Assembly: GCA_049518415.1 (NCBI GenBank)
Contig: JBEKRX010000014.1
Location: 1 to 64,000, forward strand
Direction: 5' to 3'
DNA from: CAVQND01 sp049518415
GTDB lineage: Bacteria > Verrucomicrobiota > Verrucomicrobiia > Limisphaerales > UBA8199
DNA: 64,000 nt
Positions 48,801 through 56,384 of the stretch are shown here, piece by piece (positions within the stretch are counted from its first letter, which is position 1; every line of letters begins with the position of its first letter). The translations under genes were made by a program, and so were the position numbers. The notes beneath the pieces are model-generated. The model ran no database searches, was not told the DNA's origin, and saw only the letters and a list, made by a program, of their open reading frames with translations.

Positions 48801-49054
48801 ATGAACTCGCCACCCTCGACACCGGCAAGCCGCTCTGTTTTTCCCGTGACGGGGGCCAACTCGCCACCGCAACGGAGGATGGACGGTTCCTGCTGGTATG
48901 GGACCTGCGCGCCATCCGCCGCCACTTGGCGACGATGAAACTTGATTGGCAGTTGCCGCCGATGCCGCCGCCGGAAAACGCTTTCGGGCCGACGAACCTT
49001 ACGCTCACGATTCTGACCAACCCGCCGGCGAATCCTGCGCCATCAAGCCGCTGA
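45824..49054 (+). CDS. Ser/Thr protein kinase with transmembrane helix and WD40-like sensor
   Basis: 1076 residues. A zinc ribbon (LCDRCGRALPP ... GLCPACLL) opens the protein. The kinase domain spans ~64-335 with GGMGVVYKA, Lys95 in VAVKMI, Asp188 in HRDLKPSN and DFG at 206-208, so it should be active. After a juxtamembrane stretch a single transmembrane helix lies near residues 352-372. The remaining ~680 residues are WD40-like repeats (FSPDGQWLAERC, WDGMTRLWDPKAGRLL, FTPDGRLLLTASGDGVRLW) forming one or two propellers outside the membrane. It is probably a signal receptor working with the adjacent ECF sigma factor; phosphorylation of the sigma or a partner is inference. Confidence 0.92.
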   Translation: MSATRLCDRCGRALPPRAPGGLCPACLLAQALQPPACHGEIASDRPADSPVTPHSPLVTPGRFGDYELLEKIAEGGMGVVYKARQLRLNRIVAVKMIQPGRVGSPEMVLRFRAEAEAAANLHHPHIVAIHETGECEGQHYFSMDYIEGRNLAEAVREGPLPSTRAAQILQQTAEALHYAHQRGILHRDLKPSNVILDEAGEPRVTDFGLARRLTGDSTLTLTGQVFGSPRFMPPEQASARHGTVGVRSDVYGLGAILYYLLTARPPFVGETLETTLAQVLEQEPVSPRLLNASVPRDLETICLKCLEKEPSRRYASAQAVAEELGRFLSRKPIEARPVNLFEKVWRWCRRRPVRAGLIAALVVVTLAGAAGVLTEWRWAELARRDALEKLWGSYLAQARANRWSGQPGRRFDSLVALSNAAAIRPSPKLRNEAIACLALPDAQVQRQIKLGKPLAMGDSLVFDARFERYARIDEDGTIRVCQANDDRELFVLAGPAKPEAAYALFSPDGQWLAERCLGAETNLLLIWNLARRDLVLSQPLALGNLAFSPDSRQLAAVQKSETNAVIHFYDPALRQEVRTIALPQHIGDVRFDPGGRRLAVSSPAGQTVRVLELEPQAIARELAHPGRVRGIAWSRDGSCLAVCSDLRVYLWDMRHADRRPTALEGHTSPAWGVMFNQGGDLLASYGWDGMTRLWDPKAGRLLVSLPGQSLPMNFAPDDRALGFTVSHKEAGIWEVDAARECRRLGPAGVLWSAQFTPDGRLLLTASGDGVRLWSVEANQLLGFLPVNECRSVILHPDGRSLIIGGWSGLQRWPIAWSRPGAEVRLGPAAQLWRQSTEQSCLTPDGHSLIATRAGNADALVLDFRRPDQPRRLMGHPMAGFISISPDGQWFATGTWKGTGVMVWETQTGQPIKELPVPGNAGCAFSPDGRWLLTGNAEEYRFWRVASWDTGLAVPREGAGDMFGSMGFSPDGLLAALLIGRNSGLRLIAVSDGHELATLDTGKPLCFSRDGGQLATATEDGRFLLVWDLRAIRRHLATMKLDWQLPPMPPPENAFGPTNLTLTILTNPPANPAPSSR

Positions 49055-49298
49055 GCAGAAGGACCTCGTCCGCCTCACAGCCAGGCTCGCAACGGCCGCA
49101 CGGCACCGACGCCGCAGCTTGGCCAAGCGCGCTCCGACGACGATGCGAAAGGAGCCGAGCCGGACGGGGCACTGGAGTGACGGCGGGCTGGCCGAAGCCA
49201 GCGCCGATGGTGGCCAAAAACAGAAGCGGAGTCAGGACCAAATCGAACATCCAACACTGAACACTGAACATCGAACTGCGGTTTGGCTTGGCTTTCAT
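49005..49298 (-). pseudogene. Remnant sharing its signal peptide with the neighbouring secreted hydrolase
   Basis: The 97-codon minus-strand frame begins MKAKPNRSSMFSVQ and contains LLFLATIGAGFGQPAVTP, very like LFLAAIGAGLGQPVITQ at the start of the gene at 51493. After that the frame shows no recognisable domain and overlaps the end of the kinase-WD40 gene. It looks like the 5' end of a paralogue whose body is lost. The spacer 49055-49480 also carries a CATCCAACACTGAACACTGA-type repeat. Confidence 0.4.
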
Positions 49299-49480
49299 GG
49301 TTTTGCCTTTTCGGTTGAGGGTTTCGCGATGGCCGCAAGGAGGGACAAAGCGCGACAGAAGCTGCGACTGGCCAAGCCCACGCGGCCGAGCCGAGTGCAC
49401 AGAAGCAAACGAAGGGAACGAAGAGTGCGTCCGCCCTTTGTTTCCTTCGTTGCCTTCTGTTAGTTCATCGAGCTGCCCGC

Positions 49481-51493
49481 TCATTGTCCAATGATGCGAT
49501 AGAAGGCGGCGTTGCCTTCCAGGGCCAGCGGCACGGGCGGCACGGCGTTGGTCAGGAGGTCGGTCCAGTCGCCCGCAACCAGGTCGGTCGCTCGCTGCAC
49601 GCGGTAGGGCGGTCCGCCGCCAGCCCAGTTCAGGACGGCGCTCGTGCCCTGCAACGTCAGCGTGGCCCCGAGCGGCGACTGGAGGACGGTGAGCGTGTCG
49701 TTGAAGGTCGTGTTGCCGCCGTAGGCCGGCGCCCAACTGGTCGTGGTCGCGGTCACGATGACGAGATTGGTTCTGTTCGCCGGGAGCCGAATGCCGGTCG
49801 CGCTCCAGGCGTTGGTGCCGGAGGCGTTGCCCTTGGCGCCGTTGGCGAGGTTGGTCCAAGTCACCGAAGTTACTGGCTGTCCCAAGGCAGCGGCGGACCC
49901 GGCGAGATTGAGGCTTGTCGCACCCGTGGCATAGACTGCGGTCTGGGTCGGACTGGTGATCGAAAGGAGCGGCTCATTGGTCGAGGCCACGCCGCGCCGC
50001 TGCGCCAGAAACCGGTCGATCGTGGCCGGCGTCCGCACGTGCATGAGTATGCCGCCGAGGTGTCCGCCGGTGCTGTATTCGGTGTAAATGGGATTTCCTC
50101 CCGCTCGGCGGAGTGCGGTCACCAAGGCGCGTGAGTCGCTCACGCCCACCACCTCGTCATCTGCGGCGCAAGCAACCCACAGCGGCACATTTTTGATGGC
50201 GGCGGGCAGGGCGTTTCCCATCCAGCCAGCTCCAACATCTGCAGCGGCGAAGAAACCGGGCCGCATTCCCATCAGGTCCCACGCCGCATGGACGCCCTGC
50301 GAATATCCGTCGACGTACACTCGGTTGGTGTCGATGTTGAATTGGGACATCAGCCGATCCAGTAGCCCCGACGTGAGCTGGAGGTACTGGTCGGTCCAGT
50401 CTTCGCCTGCCGACCAGCGGGTGGGAGACACAAAAATCACTGGGTCCATTGCCTGTAGTTTGTAAGAGGCAAGGAGGAGCCTTTCGGGCGTTGATCTTGA
50501 GAGGAAAACGCTCACGTCGTCACCTGAGCCGTGGAACCCACAGAAGAGGGGGTAGCTCCGAGTGGGGACATAGTTGGTCGGCACCCAGTAGAAGTACGGC
50601 AGGCCGCGACCGGCCGCGTTCGTGAAGTTGCCGCGGATGAACGAGCTGACCGGCGGCACCACCCAGAGCCGGGCCGGCTCGCTGGTGACCGCGCCCCAGG
50701 CATTGGTGATCACCACCGTGTAGTCGCCCTCATCGGCGGGTTGGACGGCGGCCAAACTGAGAGTCTTGTTCGTCTTGTCCAGCAACTCGCTACCGTCCAG
50801 CCGCCATTGAAAAGATTGTGGCTGACCGCCAGAGCTCGTCACCGCGAACGAAGTGGCGGCCCCCACGAAAACGGCCCTGTGCTGGAGTGCAGCCGTGTAG
50901 GCGATCACCGGAGCCTGTGACACCTCCAGCCGCACCGGGCTGCTGGTCACCGAGCCGACGTAGTTAGTCACGACTACTGTATAGAGACCGGCGTTGGTAG
51001 GTTGCACGTTGGCCAGGGTGAGAAGCGCACTGTTTTTCCCGGCCAGCGGCAGGCCGTTCTGGCACCATTGGATGAAAAATGGCGCCGTTCCTGTAACCCA
51101 GACCTGCATCGTCACGGTAGCGCCGACAGGCACCAAGGGGTTGTTGTTCGTGATTCGGGTGATTCCCGGCGGCACCATGACCGTCAGGCTCGCCACGTCG
51201 CTGTTTGTTGTGCCCGTGGCATCCGCGACGACCACACGGTAGTCGCCGGCGTCGCTGGTCTGCACGTTGGTCAGGACCAGGGTGGCGTCGGTGCAGTTGG
51301 TCAGGTCCATCGCGTATATCTGCCACTGGTACGCCAGCGGCTCGGTGCCGGTGGCCAGGACCGTGAAGGTCGCGGTCGTGCCGACGCAGTTGGTGCACGA
51401 TTGCGGCTGTTGGGTGATGACGGGCTGGCCGAGGCCGGCCCCGATGGCGGCCAGGAAGAGCCCGGCCGTAAGGAGCTTGATTTTTGTTTGCAT
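49481..51493 (-). CDS. Secreted esterase-like hydrolase with Ig-like domains
   Basis: 670 residues with a signal peptide (LLTAGLFLAAIGAGLGQ). Residues ~24-280 are three Ig-like domains, each ending in the YTVVVTN / YRVVVAD strand. Residues ~285-495 form an alpha/beta hydrolase of the PHB-depolymerase/feruloyl-esterase type: oxyanion region LFCGFHGSGDD, nucleophile Ser398 in GYSQG, an Asp at 445-446 in CAADDEVVG and His478 in GGHLG. Residues ~510-670 are beta-rich and end AFYRIIGQ. It is probably an extracellular esterase on plant polymer or polyester. The candidate ECF motif lies about 190 bp upstream of the start. Confidence 0.85.
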   Translation of the reverse strand: MQTKIKLLTAGLFLAAIGAGLGQPVITQQPQSCTNCVGTTATFTVLATGTEPLAYQWQIYAMDLTNCTDATLVLTNVQTSDAGDYRVVVADATGTTNSDVASLTVMVPPGITRITNNNPLVPVGATVTMQVWVTGTAPFFIQWCQNGLPLAGKNSALLTLANVQPTNAGLYTVVVTNYVGSVTSSPVRLEVSQAPVIAYTAALQHRAVFVGAATSFAVTSSGGQPQSFQWRLDGSELLDKTNKTLSLAAVQPADEGDYTVVITNAWGAVTSEPARLWVVPPVSSFIRGNFTNAAGRGLPYFYWVPTNYVPTRSYPLFCGFHGSGDDVSVFLSRSTPERLLLASYKLQAMDPVIFVSPTRWSAGEDWTDQYLQLTSGLLDRLMSQFNIDTNRVYVDGYSQGVHAAWDLMGMRPGFFAAADVGAGWMGNALPAAIKNVPLWVACAADDEVVGVSDSRALVTALRRAGGNPIYTEYSTGGHLGGILMHVRTPATIDRFLAQRRGVASTNEPLLSITSPTQTAVYATGATSLNLAGSAAALGQPVTSVTWTNLANGAKGNASGTNAWSATGIRLPANRTNLVIVTATTTSWAPAYGGNTTFNDTLTVLQSPLGATLTLQGTSAVLNWAGGGPPYRVQRATDLVAGDWTDLLTNAVPPVPLALEGNAAFYRIIGQ

Positions 51494-51562
51494 GGTTTTC
51501 CTATCCGGTTGTGTCGGGCACGACCCTTTGTTGACGTACTCTCAAGTGCTTAGTTTGGCTTA

Positions 51563-51681
51563 TGGCGGCCAGTCCGTGCCCCACGCCGCCGGGGCTTCGC
51601 CCGCCGGCCGGCTTCGCTTCTGGCTTCCGCCCTGTCGGGTGGCCCCGCTTTCACGGGCAGGCACACCCAGCCCACATCCTC
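51563..51681 (-). repeat. Shared 5' leader, copy a
   Basis: Sequence between the candidate promoter at 51682-51711 and the hydrolase start at 51493. It aligns with 53443-53560 in front of the next gene, with segments such as CGTGCCCCACGCCGCCGGGG and CCCCGCTTTCACGGGC shared or nearly so. In the sense strand a GGGGC...GCCCC pairing encloses the middle. The rest of 51712-51899 shows GC-rich sequence without a gene. Confidence 0.6.
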
Positions 51682-51711
51682 TACAGAAGCAAAAACCTGA
51701 AAAAGTAACGG
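51682..51711 (-). promoter_or_regulatory. Candidate ECF promoter motif upstream of Ig/esterase gene
   Basis: Gene-sense reading: CCGTTACT, TTTTCAG-type spacer, GTTTTTGCTTCTGTA. Identical in both blocks to the copies at 45757-45786 and 53561-53590. Confidence 0.6.
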
Positions 51712-51899
51712 TCGGCGCGGTGTTTTTTGACGAACGGCCCGGCGCCGCGGCCGGAGCGGTCCGCGCCGCGCCGGGTGGTTTCAACGCCAGGATGAACCGC
51801 CTTGCTTCGCCGGCGCCTGGCCCAGTCGGGGTCCGCACAGCCTTTTGCGTCAGACTCCGACTGGTTTCGCCCTCGCCAGACCGTGGCGGTTTTCTCAAA

Positions 51900-53414
51900 T
51901 TACGGGAGGGTGATTTTATCGGCGACGGACTCCAGCACGCGCCATGGTTGGACGACGTGCAGCGCGTGACACGTATCGGACCCTGGAAGCACGGCGAAGT
52001 GAGTCAAGTGTGCGTCCCCGGTCAGGTATTCATACGCGGCCTCGGCGTCCGCCGTATCGCCCCCAAACGGATCCTGCTCGTAACTCACGGCCTGGAAGGT
52101 CGTTCGATACCGAGGGGCGAAAATTCCCGGGTCGACGGCGGGTGCCACGTAAGGAGGATAGCCGCTGGAGTCCTTGACCACGGACATCGGTTCGGCAGCG
52201 TTGTAGTGGTTGGCCGTTATCTCGGCCACGCTCGGCGTGGCCGTGACGAGCACGCCGGATGTGTTCGCGCAGATGCCTTGCCAGCCTGCATCGGTAGTCC
52301 CAAAGAAGGGCGCGTTGGGAGGGAAGAGTTCGATGTAGTACCACCAGATACTTGGCCCCGGATTGGGAAGACGGGCTCCGGACGCCAACAGGACCACATT
52401 CTTGATGTGATATTGGTCGCGGAGAGATGTGCCTTGCCGAATCAGCCGTTGTTGAGCCAACTGGATGACGCCTCCTCCCAGGCTGTGGCCCAGCAGTGTT
52501 TCAGGTCGGATCTTCTTTGCCTGCAGCGCCTCCAGGGCACCCAGCAAGGCCCCCACGTAATCATCGAGGTTGATCTGATCGACCGGCAGGAGGGCCGGAT
52601 CAGGCAAGCCGCTGCGGTCTGGCCCCGGGAGGTTCAAAGCCACGACCCGACTCACCTTGCGACCGGCCGGGTTGTCGGTGAAAAGGGCTGTCGCCAGCGG
52701 TTTCCAAGTGCTCGCGCTGCACAGCATCGCATGAACGGCGAGCACCGTTTCACCTTCACTTTGATGCTCTCCGTTGACGAAAACCTTGGCGTGAATATCC
52801 ATGGCGACACCTGGGCGGATCTCAATCCCCGGCAAGACCAGGTCGAACTCCTGGTCCGGGGTGCGCGGAGGCAACAATTGCACCGCATAGAGTGAGGCTG
52901 GCCCTCCGCCATGGAAACTGTATTGCATGCCCCCGACCTCGCCACGCGTGCCGTAGAGTGTTCCATGGGCGACACTAACGGGCGCGGTGGGGAATCCTGT
53001 GCCCTGGGCATCGACGGTCCCCTCCCAGACACCTCCGGTGGGGGTGAACTTGGGATTCTGAGGATCGGTGGTCAGATCCCAGGTGCCGACCTCCTTGATC
53101 ACAATTCCGTGGGCGACGAAATCGCCCTTAGCGTCCACGCGAAGGTCCATCGTCACCGTGGCACGCGCCTGTAACAATGGCTCAGCCGACAACTCCATCT
53201 GCAGCAAACGCATACCTCGGATGCACGTGAACCCACGGTGCTGGGTGGGCACACCAGGATCGAGGACTCCGAGCGGAATGACCGTCTCCTGACACGTTGT
53301 TCTTCCTCCTCCGCTGGCGGGCAGTGCCCAGGAAAGCAGCGCTGCCGCTACGATTGTCAAGAGAACCGACCTCTGGGTTCTGGTGGGTGACCGACTTGTT
53401 CCATAGTTCTTCAT
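51900..53414 (-). CDS. Secreted alpha/beta hydrolase
   Basis: 504 residues with a long signal peptide (SVLLTIVAAALLSWALPASGGG). Residues ~60-210 are a beta-rich domain of unknown family (ARATVTMDLRVDAKGDFVAH). The hydrolase domain starts near residue 220 with VLAVHAMLCSASTW and carries nucleophile Ser311 in GHSLGGGV, with a late His probably in DAHLTHFAVLPGSDTCHALH. The substrate is unknown. It is 406 bp upstream of the Ig/esterase gene on the same strand, but each has its own copy of the candidate promoter, so they are probably separate units of one regulon. Confidence 0.82.
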   Translation of the reverse strand: MKNYGTSRSPTRTQRSVLLTIVAAALLSWALPASGGGRTTCQETVIPLGVLDPGVPTQHRGFTCIRGMRLLQMELSAEPLLQARATVTMDLRVDAKGDFVAHGIVIKEVGTWDLTTDPQNPKFTPTGGVWEGTVDAQGTGFPTAPVSVAHGTLYGTRGEVGGMQYSFHGGGPASLYAVQLLPPRTPDQEFDLVLPGIEIRPGVAMDIHAKVFVNGEHQSEGETVLAVHAMLCSASTWKPLATALFTDNPAGRKVSRVVALNLPGPDRSGLPDPALLPVDQINLDDYVGALLGALEALQAKKIRPETLLGHSLGGGVIQLAQQRLIRQGTSLRDQYHIKNVVLLASGARLPNPGPSIWWYYIELFPPNAPFFGTTDAGWQGICANTSGVLVTATPSVAEITANHYNAAEPMSVVKDSSGYPPYVAPAVDPGIFAPRYRTTFQAVSYEQDPFGGDTADAEAAYEYLTGDAHLTHFAVLPGSDTCHALHVVQPWRVLESVADKITLP

Positions 53415-53442
53415 ATGTTTCTACCTATCTGTTGTTGGTTTG

Positions 53443-53560
53443 GCGGCCATCCGGTGCCCCACGCCGCCGGGGCCTCGACCGCAGGCCGACGTCGCTTCGG
53501 ACTTCGGCGCTGTCTGGAGGCCCCAGTTTTCACGGGCGGGCACACCCTGCCGTCATCCCC
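53443..53560 (-). repeat. Shared 5' leader, copy b
   Basis: Counterpart of 51563-51681, between the candidate promoter and the start at 53414. In the sense strand GGGGCCTC and GAGGCCCC, about 40 bases apart, form an eight-pair stem; the outer five pairs are kept in copy a. Confidence 0.6.
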
Positions 53561-53590
53561 TACAGAAGCAAAAACCCGAAATAGTAACGG
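53561..53590 (-). promoter_or_regulatory. Candidate ECF promoter motif upstream of alpha/beta hydrolase gene
   Basis: Gene-sense reading: CCGTTACT, ATTTCGG-type spacer, GTTTTTGCTTCTGTA; about 150 bp before the ATG at 53414. Third member of the set with 45757-45786 and 51682-51711. Confidence 0.6.
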
Positions 53591-53875
53591 CCCGTGCCGT
53601 GCTTTTTGTCGAAATGGGCGCGGCTGCCTCGCTGGAGCAGGACGCGCCGCGCCGCCTATGCTTTGAGCGGCATCAAGATTGACCACGCGCAGCAGAGGCC
53701 TCCTCTCGGGCCTCAGAGCGCTGCCAGCGTAGCTGAGGGAAAGCGGGGCGATTTTCCTCACCGCCGTCAGGGACGGCCGCCGTGGTGCCTCAATTATCTG
53801 GGAAGCGTTTTCCCGCCTTGCCGTTGCCGTCCAGACCCCTCTTCCCGACGCGTCTAAACAAAGGGAATTAGCAGC

Positions 53876-54066
53876 AAGTAAAACAGGCCAGAGAAGCACG
53901 GCGGCGTCCCGCCGCGCCGGGACCACAACCTGGCGGACAACCCCATTGGCCGCATTGGCTGGATTAGCCACATCGGCCAAACTGGCCGCATTGGCTGCCT
54001 TGCCCGCCTGCATTGCCTACATTGGCTGCATTGGCCACATTGGCCATTTTTGCCAAAAAACTCGCC
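53876..54066 (+). repeat. ATTGGC-array dispersed element, copy 3
   Basis: The left arm with GTCCCGCCGCGCCGGGAC matches copy 1. About 11 partly degenerate 9-bp units (53945-54040) follow, then GGCCATTTTTGCC and AAAAAACTCGCC. The conserved right arm is missing: sequence passes directly into a gene remnant. The remaining spacer 53591-53875 shows no gene. Confidence 0.75.
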
Positions 54067-54070
54067 GGGC

Positions 54071-54196
54071 CGGCGCGTGCGTTTCCGGGGCGCGCCCGAC
54101 CAGGGGGTGTTCTGGGGCGAGCTGCTGGCAAACGACGTGGAGCTCATCAACACCGACGGCCTGGAGGGAGCGCAGAAGTTCCTGTTCAAACCTTGA
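54071..54196 (+). pseudogene. 3' remnant of an unidentified gene
   Basis: A frame reading RRVRFRGAPDQGVFWGELLA, then NDVELINTDGLEGAQKFLFK and P, ends at TGA 54194-54196. Its balanced composition looks like the true C-terminus of a protein, but no start exists because the frame runs back into the ATTGGC element. It was probably cut by insertion of, or recombination at, the repeat. The spacer 54197-54358 shows nothing more. Confidence 0.4.
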
Positions 54197-54358
54197 GAAT
54201 CGGCATGGAGCAAATCAGCTTCACGCGCGCCTTGGAAGCTGAGCTTTCGCCTCAACCGAGTCGATGTGCTCCCCGATTGCTCAACCACTTCGTGTTGGGC
54301 ACGTTCGAGTTTATGGACACTACGGCGTAACGATCGGCGTCCGCGGACAGTTCCCTCG

Positions 54359-55231
54359 TCAGCGATCAAAATCCGCCACGAACGTCTGATCACTGATGGG
54401 CGGGCGAATGTACCCGTTATTGAGAGGACGAGCCGGCAGCTTGACCGGTTTCGGAGTCAGGTCCTCGTAAGGAATCTGATCCAGCAGATGGCGAATGCAA
54501 TTGAGACGGGCTCGTCTTTTGTTGTCGGCATCGACCACGTACCAGGGTGATTGTTTGATATCCGTGTGGGCCATCATCGTATCCTTTGCCCGCGAGTAGT
54601 CCTGCCAGCGGCGGCGGGATTCGAGGTCCATCGGGCTGAGCTTCCAGCGTTTGGTGGGGTCTTGGATGCGAGCCTGGAAACGTTCCTCCTGCTCTTCGTT
54701 GCTGACCGAGAACCAGTACTTAATGAGGATGATTCCGGAGCGAACCAGCATCCGCTCGAACTCGGGGCAGGAATGGAGGAACTCCTCGTATTCCGCGTCC
54801 GTGCAGAAGCCCATCACGTGTTCGACCCCGGCTCGGTTGTACCAACTGCGGTCCAACAGCACCATCTCTCCGGCGGCAGGAAGATGGGCGGCGTAACGCT
54901 GGAAGTACCACTGGGTCTTTTCGCGTTCGGTAGGGGTGCCGAGGGCGACCACGCGGCAGATGCGCGGGTTCATTCTCTGGCTGATCCGTTTGATCGTGCC
55001 GCCCTTGCCGGCAGCATCGCGGCCCTCGAACAGGACTACGACTTTGAGGCCTTTGTGCTTGATCCATTCCTGGAGTTTCACCAGCTCGATCTGCAGGCGT
55101 TTTAACTCCTTCTTGTAAGTCTTGTTCTTGACCTTCCGCGCCCGCTCCTGGAGAGGCGCGGAGCCCCCGTTGCGGCCGCCATTGCGCGGGGCGTTCCAAG
55201 TCTCAAAACCGTTCGTTTTTGGCATAACCAC
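54359..55231 (-). CDS. ppk2: Polyphosphate kinase 2 family protein
   Basis: 290 residues. PPK2 enzymes transfer phosphate between polyphosphate and nucleotides. The Walker A is VLFEGRDAAGKGGTI at about residues 66-80, the lid module includes GTPTEREKTQWYFQRYAAHL and the Walker B is MVLLDRSWYNRAGVEHVMGF, followed by KYWFSVSNEEQEERFQAR. The C-terminal KQSPWYVVDADNKRRARLNC is also diagnostic. Whether it makes GTP/ATP or phosphorylates NMPs cannot be told with certainty; the length fits class I. It stands alone. Confidence 0.94.
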   Translation of the reverse strand: MVMPKTNGFETWNAPRNGGRNGGSAPLQERARKVKNKTYKKELKRLQIELVKLQEWIKHKGLKVVVLFEGRDAAGKGGTIKRISQRMNPRICRVVALGTPTEREKTQWYFQRYAAHLPAAGEMVLLDRSWYNRAGVEHVMGFCTDAEYEEFLHSCPEFERMLVRSGIILIKYWFSVSNEEQEERFQARIQDPTKRWKLSPMDLESRRRWQDYSRAKDTMMAHTDIKQSPWYVVDADNKRRARLNCIRHLLDQIPYEDLTPKPVKLPARPLNNGYIRPPISDQTFVADFDR

Positions 55232-55393
55232 GCGGTCTTGCGCGGCCGCTGTTTTCCGCGCAGCGCCGACTGCAGACCCTGCTTACCACGTTCCATATCG
55301 GCGGTTGGAGCCAAAACCTGAGGCTTATCTCAACCTCGCCGAGCCGCCGTGGGCAGCGAAAACTCCATAATCCTTCGAGAACGTTGATTTTGA

Positions 55394-55594
55394 ATGTCGT
55401 CGGCCAAAGTTGGCTTCGATATGCTCGAGGTCATTGGGGCGCTTTTGCGGTCCCTGCTCTCCGGCTTTCAATCCCATTCCCGGCTCGCGCTTGAGAATCT
55501 GGCGCTCCGCCATCAACTCGCCGTGCTCAAACGGCAGGGGCGCAAACCCAAACTCCGGCCCGCCGATTCAGTGAATTCTTCAGTGAACGAGTAG
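55394..55594 (+). pseudogene. Integrase/transposase N-terminal fragment
   Basis: The frame MLEVIGALLRSLLSGFQSHS followed by RLALENLALRHQLAVLKRQ and GRKPKLRPAD is the usual beginning of rve-type integrases of the IS3-like kind common in soil bacteria. It stops after 66 codons; the catalytic DDE core is absent. Insertion sequence remnant. Confidence 0.7.
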
Positions 55595-55815
55595 TGAATG
55601 GGCAGGGATGGGTAGTGGACGTTTTGAGTGCTCGGGCACTACCCGCCCACTACTTCGGCACTGCTCGGCCATGCGGCCGAGCAAGGACACCAGCACGGTA
55701 TGAGTTCGGCTGGGCGGAGCCTTCCGTGAGAACCCGCCGACGATGTTCTCCGCTTCCTGGGGACCGAACTGGACGCGGGGGTGAAAGCCGGTATATTGAG
55801 GTGCAAATCCGGTCT

Positions 55816-56259
55816 ATGAAATGTCCAGCATGTTTCCATGAATTGACCGAGCTCCAAGTCGGCAGCCTGTTTGTGGATGTCTGCCAGGGCGGCTGCGGGG
55901 GGATTTGGTTCGACGCTTTCGAATTAGGGCGCGTGGATGAGGAGAACGAGGCGGCCGGGGAGGCTCTGCTCCAGATCCAGCGCGACGAGCGGGTGGTCGT
56001 GGACGCGACCCGCAAGCGCGAGTGCCCGCGCTGCCCGGGCATCAAGCTCCATCGCCACTTTTTCAGCGCCAAGCGCCGCGTGGAGGTGGACGAGTGCCCG
56101 AATTGCGCCGGCTACTGGCTCGACGCCGGGGAGTTGGCCCAGATCCGCGCCGAGAAGGCGGCCACCGCCAGGGAACGGCAAGCCGGCCCGCCCACCATCT
56201 CGGCCAAGGTCATCCGCTACCTCTACCAATTGCAACGTCAAGGGCGGGCCAAGACTTGA
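55816..56259 (+). CDS. TFIIB-type zinc-ribbon protein
   Basis: 147 residues from the ATG at 55816 (MKCPACFHELTELQVGSLFV). Two zinc ribbons are seen: CPAC ... CQGGCGGIWFDAFEL and CPRC ... CPNCAGYWLDAGELAQI, the pattern of the zf-TFIIB family found in bacterial proteins of unknown role. The C-terminal tail is basic and helical. It is cytosolic, and no neighbour gives a function. An open frame extends upstream to 55594 but has no similar composition. Confidence 0.85.
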   Translation: MKCPACFHELTELQVGSLFVDVCQGGCGGIWFDAFELGRVDEENEAAGEALLQIQRDERVVVDATRKRECPRCPGIKLHRHFFSAKRRVEVDECPNCAGYWLDAGELAQIRAEKAATARERQAGPPTISAKVIRYLYQLQRQGRAKT

Positions 56260-56384
56260 GCTTTGGCCTGAGGAAGCTGGGTCTTGGATTCGGGCTCGGC
56301 TTGCAGCCAGGCCCATCGGCGGGGCGCCGTGCCAAGGCTTAGGCCTCGGGGCAGAGGGCCAACCGCCGTGACTTGCCAATGGCG

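Noticed and set aside
49380..49440. TTTGCTTCTGTG-like sequence upstream of the 49298 remnant as a fourth ECF motif
   Set aside because: The spacing between the GTT block and TCTGTG is about 10 bp instead of 16 and the first block lacks TTACT; it belongs to a CCTTCGTT-type repeat.
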